NCBI GenBank assembly: GCA_028873815.1
Contig: JAPPNN010000012.1
Span: 1 to 43,054, forward strand
Reading direction: 5' to 3'
DNA length: 43,054 bases
Source of the DNA: Gemmatimonadota bacterium
Lineage (GTDB): Bacteria > Gemmatimonadota > Gemmatimonadetes > Longimicrobiales > Gaopeijiaceae
Below are positions 39,596 to 43,054 of this stretch, piece by piece. The stretch's first letter is position 1; each line of letters opens with the position of its first letter. A program made the translations under genes and the position numbers. The notes below the pieces were generated by a model. It did not search any database and had not been told where the DNA came from. It saw only the letters and a list, made by a program, of their open reading frames with translations.

Positions 39596-40129
39596 TTGAC
39601 CGAGTCGGCGGACAGCGGCGGGCAGGCTGCCGGCGGCGGTGAGCACGGGGGGGAGGCCGTTCCCGGCGGCCCTCCCCGCAACCGGATGTTCATCGCCGTC
39701 CTTTCGCTTGGCGGCGCGTTCCTGGCCTTCTACCTGGTGGCGTACACCATGGGATGGACGCCGCCGATACCGTGCGGCACCGGCCAATGTGCCACGGTGC
39801 AGTCGTCGAAGTACGCGTGGGTGGGTCCGGTCCCGGTTTCCGCGATCGGGCTGGGCGGGTACCTGGCGCTCTTCGGGCTGTCGGTCGCGGGACTGCAGGG
39901 GCCGCTCGCGGCCTCGCGCGCCACGGCCTTCCTGCTCTTCGGCGGCGCCCTGTTCGGTGTCGCCTTCAGCGCCTACCTCACCTACATCGAAGCGGCGGTC
40001 CTTCAGGCGTGGTGCCGCTACTGCGTTGCCTCCGCGATCCTCATATCGATCGTATTCCTGGCTACCCTGCCGGAGCTTAAGCGCTTGCGCGGCACGGGTG
40101 GCCGATCTGTCGCTGGCGACGACTCATGA
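39596..40129 (+). CDS. VKOR-family disulfide bond oxidase
   Basis: The 177-residue product is a bacterial vitamin K epoxide reductase homologue that passes electrons from DsbA-like proteins to quinone. It has four helices and both cysteine pairs: loop cysteines Cys60 and Cys65 (IPCGTGQC, then ATVQSSKYAWVG) and the quinone-side Cys140-R-Y-Cys143 (AWCRYCVASA). The start is a TTG at 39596, directly after the DsbA stop, with GGGGA 6 nt upstream; an internal ATG at 39686 would drop a flexible N-terminus. Gene order gives a DsbA/VKOR pair with no DsbB. Confidence 0.88.
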   Translation: MTESADSGGQAAGGGEHGGEAVPGGPPRNRMFIAVLSLGGAFLAFYLVAYTMGWTPPIPCGTGQCATVQSSKYAWVGPVPVSAIGLGGYLALFGLSVAGLQGPLAASRATAFLLFGGALFGVAFSAYLTYIEAAVLQAWCRYCVASAILISIVFLATLPELKRLRGTGGRSVAGDDS

Positions 40130-40335
40130 GCGGCGAACGGATCCGTGTCCGGCTATTGTACGCCGAAGGCGGCGGCTACCACAACGAGGTGATTTCGGTC
40201 CCCGGCGGCGGATTGCCGGACTACGAGCGCCTGATCGATTTCCTGCGGGAGGACGAGGCCGTGGCCGCCGAGTGCTACATCGACGCGACCAGGCTCTGCT
40301 CCGCACAGTTGCTGGAGGCGGACGAAGAAGGCTGA
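40126..40335 (+). CDS. Small conserved-looking protein after VKOR, unknown function
   Basis: The 69-residue product overlaps the VKOR stop (ATGA at 40126), indicating translational coupling. I do not recognise it. It has strand-like segments (RIRVRLLYAEGGGYHNEVISVPG) followed by helices (YERLIDFLREDEAVAAECY) and two cysteines, Cys50 and Cys58, in ECYIDATRLCSAQ. No signal or membrane segment is present, so it would stay in the cytoplasm. The cysteines and location behind two disulfide enzymes suggest a link to thiol chemistry, but this is inference. Confidence 0.65.
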   Translation: MSGERIRVRLLYAEGGGYHNEVISVPGGGLPDYERLIDFLREDEAVAAECYIDATRLCSAQLLEADEEG

Positions 40336-40360
40336 CCCGCGTCGAATCCCCGCCGCTTGG

Positions 40361-40412
40361 CAGCCCGCGGACAAACCCCCCCGGCATTCGAACGGCGATG
40401 CATCCGGGCCGG
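40361..40412. repeat. Intergenic repeat copy 2
   Basis: CAGCCCGCGGACAAACCCCC... to ...CATCCGGGCCGG matches 17192-17244 closely (52 of 53 positions aligned with about four differences). It is in a second convergent gap, between the 69-residue gene and the integrase. The inverted terminus seen in copy 1 was not found here. The gap up to 40575 also holds the hairpin at 40438-40462 and no gene. Confidence 0.65.
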
Positions 40413-40437
40413 GCCGCTTCGCTCTGCGTTGCTCCTC

Positions 40438-40462
40438 GGGCCCGTAGCGCTGCTACTGGCCC
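40438..40462. terminator. GC hairpin in the gap before the right element
   Basis: GGGCCCGTAGC and GCTACTGGCCC (11-bp arms, one mismatch, 3-nt loop) form a strong hairpin between convergent genes. It may end transcription from either side; no T tract follows. Confidence 0.35.
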
Positions 40463-40575
40463 TTCGTCGCGCCTTGCCGGCCCGGCAGCGGGCGACAGTT
40501 TTCGCATCTGATTGTGGTGGTTGTGGTTGCATGCGTGGCGGGGTCTGATTCCCTCTGGTTGGTACCCGCTACTTG

Positions 40576-41742
40576 CTACTTCGGGAGCGCGCCCCGGCGG
40601 CGGTTGTCCAACGCCTTCCGAAGCTGTCCCTCGTCGGCTTGCTGATAGCAACGTAGGACCGTCTTCGCCGTCTTCCAACCGCCGAGGTCGCACAGCACCT
40701 TGAGTGGCTGGTCCATGAGGTCGGTCGCGAACTTCCTCCGCAGCGAGTGCCAACCCCTGCCGCGCTTGGGTTCCAGCCCGGCGAGCTTCTGGGCCTTGGC
40801 CCACCACGAACGCAACCGTGCGGAGGCTACGCACACCGAGGGATTCCTGGGCGCGGGCAGCACGGGAGCGCCGCCCTCAGCGTTCCTTCCCCGTGCCTCA
40901 GCGAGTGCAGCGAGCGCTTCGGCGGTGACGGGCGTCGTGTGCTCGTAACCCGTCTTCTCGTGCTCGGCCCTCCACCGGACGACACCGGCATCGAGGTCGA
41001 TGTCGCGCCAGCGGAGCTTTCGGATGGCTCCGATCCGGTGGCCCGTTTCGTGCGCGAGCACGAGCGCGACATGGAACCGCCAGTCCACCCTATGGGACAC
41101 CCCGAGAAGCGCTTGGTACTCGTCCTCGGCCAGCACCACCCGCGTCGGATTCTTCTCCCTGGGCGTCCTCAGCCCTCTGAGCGGGTTCCTGTCCAGCAGC
41201 AGCCTCCCCCGCTCGTCTCTGGACTTCGCGGCCCAGTTGAAGATCGCGATCAGGAGCTTGAGGTCGTATTCGACCGTCCGGTCGGACACCGGCCTTCCGC
41301 TCGGACCGACCCTGCCCTCCCTCCGCGCCCGGATGAACCGGTCCCAGTCCCGCTGCGACAGCGTGGCCGGATCGCGATCCCGACCGAAGAACCGGAGGAA
41401 CATCTCCATCGTGGTCCGGTCGTGCTGCCGGGTGTGCTCGCCCTTCGTGGGCGTCACCTCTTCCCCGTAGATTTCAAAAAGCCGTTCCAGCGTGAGCGGC
41501 TCGGGCTCGGCGTCCTTCCTGCCGTTGGGCCGATGCGCCGCGAAGCCCGCGGCGGCCTCGTCGGCCTGCCGCTTCGCGCGCTTCCAATCGCGGTGTTTCA
41601 GCGACCGGCTCAGCCTACGCCCGTTCTCTCGCCACTCGATCTGGTAGAGCCCGGTTTTCGGGTCCGGAAACACCCTGACCCTGTTCCTGCCCCATTCGCC
41701 GGCGCTGTATCCGCGCCGGACACGTTTCGTGCGTGCCATCAT
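40576..41742 (-). CDS. Phage-type tyrosine recombinase/integrase
   Basis: The 388-residue product is a second recombinase, not closely similar to the one at 1091-2245. It has an N-terminal arm/core-binding region (LYQIEWRENGRRLSRSLKHRDWKRAKRQAD; LERLFEIYGEEV) and a catalytic domain with Arg236 (GHRIGAIRKLRWRDI), His332-x-x-Arg335 (WHSLRRKF), Trp356 in the fourth-position region (GGWKTAKTV) and Tyr366 (RCYQQAD). The start ATG at 41742 has AGAGGAA upstream; an in-frame extension overlaps the neighbour and is rejected. It should move the right element; its 3' end is the side facing the chromosome. Confidence 0.93.
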   Translation of the reverse strand: MMARTKRVRRGYSAGEWGRNRVRVFPDPKTGLYQIEWRENGRRLSRSLKHRDWKRAKRQADEAAAGFAAHRPNGRKDAEPEPLTLERLFEIYGEEVTPTKGEHTRQHDRTTMEMFLRFFGRDRDPATLSQRDWDRFIRARREGRVGPSGRPVSDRTVEYDLKLLIAIFNWAAKSRDERGRLLLDRNPLRGLRTPREKNPTRVVLAEDEYQALLGVSHRVDWRFHVALVLAHETGHRIGAIRKLRWRDIDLDAGVVRWRAEHEKTGYEHTTPVTAEALAALAEARGRNAEGGAPVLPAPRNPSVCVASARLRSWWAKAQKLAGLEPKRGRGWHSLRRKFATDLMDQPLKVLCDLGGWKTAKTVLRCYQQADEGQLRKALDNRRRGALPK

Positions 41743-41907
41743 TCGATTCCTCTCTGGATGATGGACTGCACGATCTGCACATTTGTAATCTCGCGCGCGC
41801 GAGGCGTCCTGACCAGTGCCGGATCGTCCGGCACGGTGGGCTTGGCCTTCCGCCAAGCGCCTGGGCAGGCTCTCGACGGATGCCCGGCCGGTCGGACCCC
41901 GCTTCAT
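41739..41907 (-). pseudogene. Possible small ORF split by a frameshift
   Basis: Between the coupling-protein and integrase genes, an ATG at 41907 opens MKRGPTGRASVESLPRRLAEG; about 60 bp later a plus-one shift continues as KAKPTVPDDPALVRTPRARE and ITNVQIVQSIIQRGIE, ending in TGA at 41739-41741 that overlaps the integrase start. Joined, they make a plausible 57-residue protein with coupled start and stop; alone, neither frame does. Either a one-base error or mutation is present, or the spacer is noncoding. Function unknown. Confidence 0.4.
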
Positions 41908-43054
41908 ATCCGGCCCTCCTTCCGCAGCCGCCAGTAGCCCTTGTCCCCCGGCAGGTAGTGGGGCTTGAGGTAGACGCGGGTGGCCGGGAGCGACTTGACG
42001 CCGTCGTAGGGGAGGCAGACGGCTTGATAGTTGTCGAGCAGCGTAAACTCGCGGGGGGTGAACACGGGCTGCATGCTCCGCTGGAACGACTTGCTCGCGC
42101 CGATGGTGCCGCGTCCGCCACCGGCGCGTCCGGACAGAAGCGAGAACTCGGGCCTTCCCGTGGTCTCGGTGAACGTGTAGGACGGCTGGGTCTTCATGAC
42201 GGAGCCGCACATTTCGGACGCGATCCGTGCCGACGACTCGTCGGACAGGGACAGGAAGATCCGCGTGCGGAGCGTCTGGACGAGCGTGCGCCACGCCTCG
42301 CCGGAGGGGAGCACGGAGCGAAGCGACGAGAGCGATTGGGTGGCGACGATGGGAATGCAGCGGCACTGCCGGGTCAGCGCGAACGCCTTCTCGTCGCCGG
42401 AAGGATCGTCCTGTCCAACGGTCGCGAAGGCCTGGTACTCGTCGCAGATGAACACGGCGGGCCGCATGTGACGCTCGGGACGGCGGGCGGCCTCGGCTGG
42501 ACGCCGGAGCAGCGCCTGCATCCACGCATTCTTGAGGAGCACGCCGATGGCGCGGGCGAGCGCCGGGTTCGACCCGGCGGGCATGTTGAGCGCCAGCACC
42601 TTGCCGTCCTCGATCAGATCGGCGAGCGGCGGCAGCCTGCGGCGGAGCCCCGGCAAGGGTGGGACGGCGGCATCGTCCCGGTCCGGCACGGCTTCGTCCG
42701 GCTTCCCGGCGTCGGGCGGCGGTGGACAGAACACGCCGGCCACGTCCGGCTGGTCGAACAGGGAGAGGAAGACGCTGATCCCCTCGACGATCGAGGTGCG
42801 GAGCTTCGCGTCCAACGCCATCCAGTCCTTCCGGTACCAACGCTCGACGGCCTCGACCTGTTCGCGGAAATCGCCGCCCGCTCCGGTCCCGTCCGCTTCC
42901 GTAGTGAACTCGATCTTCCGTTCGGCGAGCCGTTTCCGAAGGTCGGCGTCGAGACGGCATGCCGCGCTGGCCGTGCCGGGGACCGGCTTCCAAGCCCAGC
43001 CTCCGAGTGCTTCCTTGTGCTCGGCGAGGTCCGTGTTGGCGATCACGGCGCGCT
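41904..43054 (-). CDS. TraD/VirD4-like conjugative coupling ATPase, N-terminus outside window
   Basis: The visible 383 codons are the C-terminal part of a DNA-transfer coupling protein; the frame remains open to the window edge, so the Walker A lies outside. Signs are LALNMPAGSNPALARAIGVLLKNAWMQALLRR, the Walker B-like PAVFICDEYQAF with its following VATQSLSSL, and the arginine-bearing SLSDESSARIASEMCG. This resembles TraG/TraD/VirD4 proteins that feed the relaxosome into a type IV secretion channel. The family assignment relies on these motifs and is not secure without the N-terminus. It overlaps the small ORF start by 4 bp and lies upstream of the integrase. Confidence 0.75.
   Translation of the reverse strand, partial: RAVIANTDLAEHKEALGGWAWKPVPGTASAACRLDADLRKRLAERKIEFTTEADGTGAGGDFREQVEAVERWYRKDWMALDAKLRTSIVEGISVFLSLFDQPDVAGVFCPPPPDAGKPDEAVPDRDDAAVPPLPGLRRRLPPLADLIEDGKVLALNMPAGSNPALARAIGVLLKNAWMQALLRRPAEAARRPERHMRPAVFICDEYQAFATVGQDDPSGDEKAFALTRQCRCIPIVATQSLSSLRSVLPSGEAWRTLVQTLRTRIFLSLSDESSARIASEMCGSVMKTQPSYTFTETTGRPEFSLLSGRAGGGRGTIGASKSFQRSMQPVFTPREFTLLDNYQAVCLPYDGVKSLPATRVYLKPHYLPGDKGYWRLRKEGRI

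Noticed and set aside
40336..40360. tRNA-like T-loop (GTCGAATCC) as an integration site
   Set aside because: No T-stem, anticodon arm or acceptor stem pairs with it, so no tRNA gene is present.
41743..42993. N-terminal extension of the right integrase to 805 codons
   Set aside because: The extension overlaps the coupling-protein gene in another frame and is arginine-rich; the ATG at 41742 has a ribosome-binding site and begins the domain.

Overview
The window is GC-rich bacterial DNA, apparently most of a metagenomic contig. It carries about 38 kb of ordinary chromosome with a mobile element at each end. The organism is double-membraned: a TonB-dependent receptor, lipoproteins, a complete Bat (Bacteroides aerotolerance-type) operon and Tat/Sec-exported enzymes are present. 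The mix of Ig-like/leucine-rich-repeat lipoproteins, a beta-propeller lipoprotein, DUF4097 adhesin-like protein and many GTG/TTG starts with GTGA/ATGA overlaps fits a Gemmatimonadota-like lineage. That assignment is inference from gene content; no rRNA or other phylogenetic marker beyond gyrA, leuS and uvrA is in the window.

Left element (1-about 2.4 kb): a homopolymer artefact at the contig end, a small DNA-binding-type protein, an AlpA-like excisionase/regulator and a P4-type tyrosine integrase flanked by related inverted repeats. Its right edge coincides with the broken 3' end of an Ig-like/LRR lipoprotein gene (2405-3109).

Chromosome (about 3.1-40.3 kb). A plus-strand group holds a DUF4097 beta-solenoid protein, a small exported protein, an exported amidohydrolase and a Tat-exported NAD-binding epimerase-like protein. 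A propeller lipoprotein gene is divergent to an eight-gene, translationally coupled MoxR-DUF58-BatA-E operon (8564-17191). Facing it is a minus-strand run read SPFH protein, membrane aminopeptidase, leuS, transketolase, TonB receptor (26113 down to 17278). Next come an SDR oxidoreductase, an ABC exporter with an upstream HisC-like aminotransferase (minus), a UvrA coupled to a glycosyltransferase (plus), gyrA with a near-consensus sigma-70 promoter, a threonine dehydratase-like enzyme, a HAD phosphatase, and a disulfide-forming DsbA/VKOR pair plus a 69-residue protein behind a striking palindrome.

Right element (about 40.5 kb to the end): a second, unrelated tyrosine integrase, a small possibly frameshifted ORF, and the C-terminal part of a TraD/VirD4-like coupling ATPase that runs off the window, so this is probably the edge of a conjugative or mobilizable element.

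Non-coding structure includes a 52-53 bp repeat in two convergent intergenic gaps 23 kb apart (one copy with inverted termini), a nested palindrome between the SDR and ABC genes, and AT-rich inverted repeats before the DUF58 gene and the DsbA/VKOR operon. No rRNA, tRNA, CRISPR array, riboswitch or insertion sequence was recognised.
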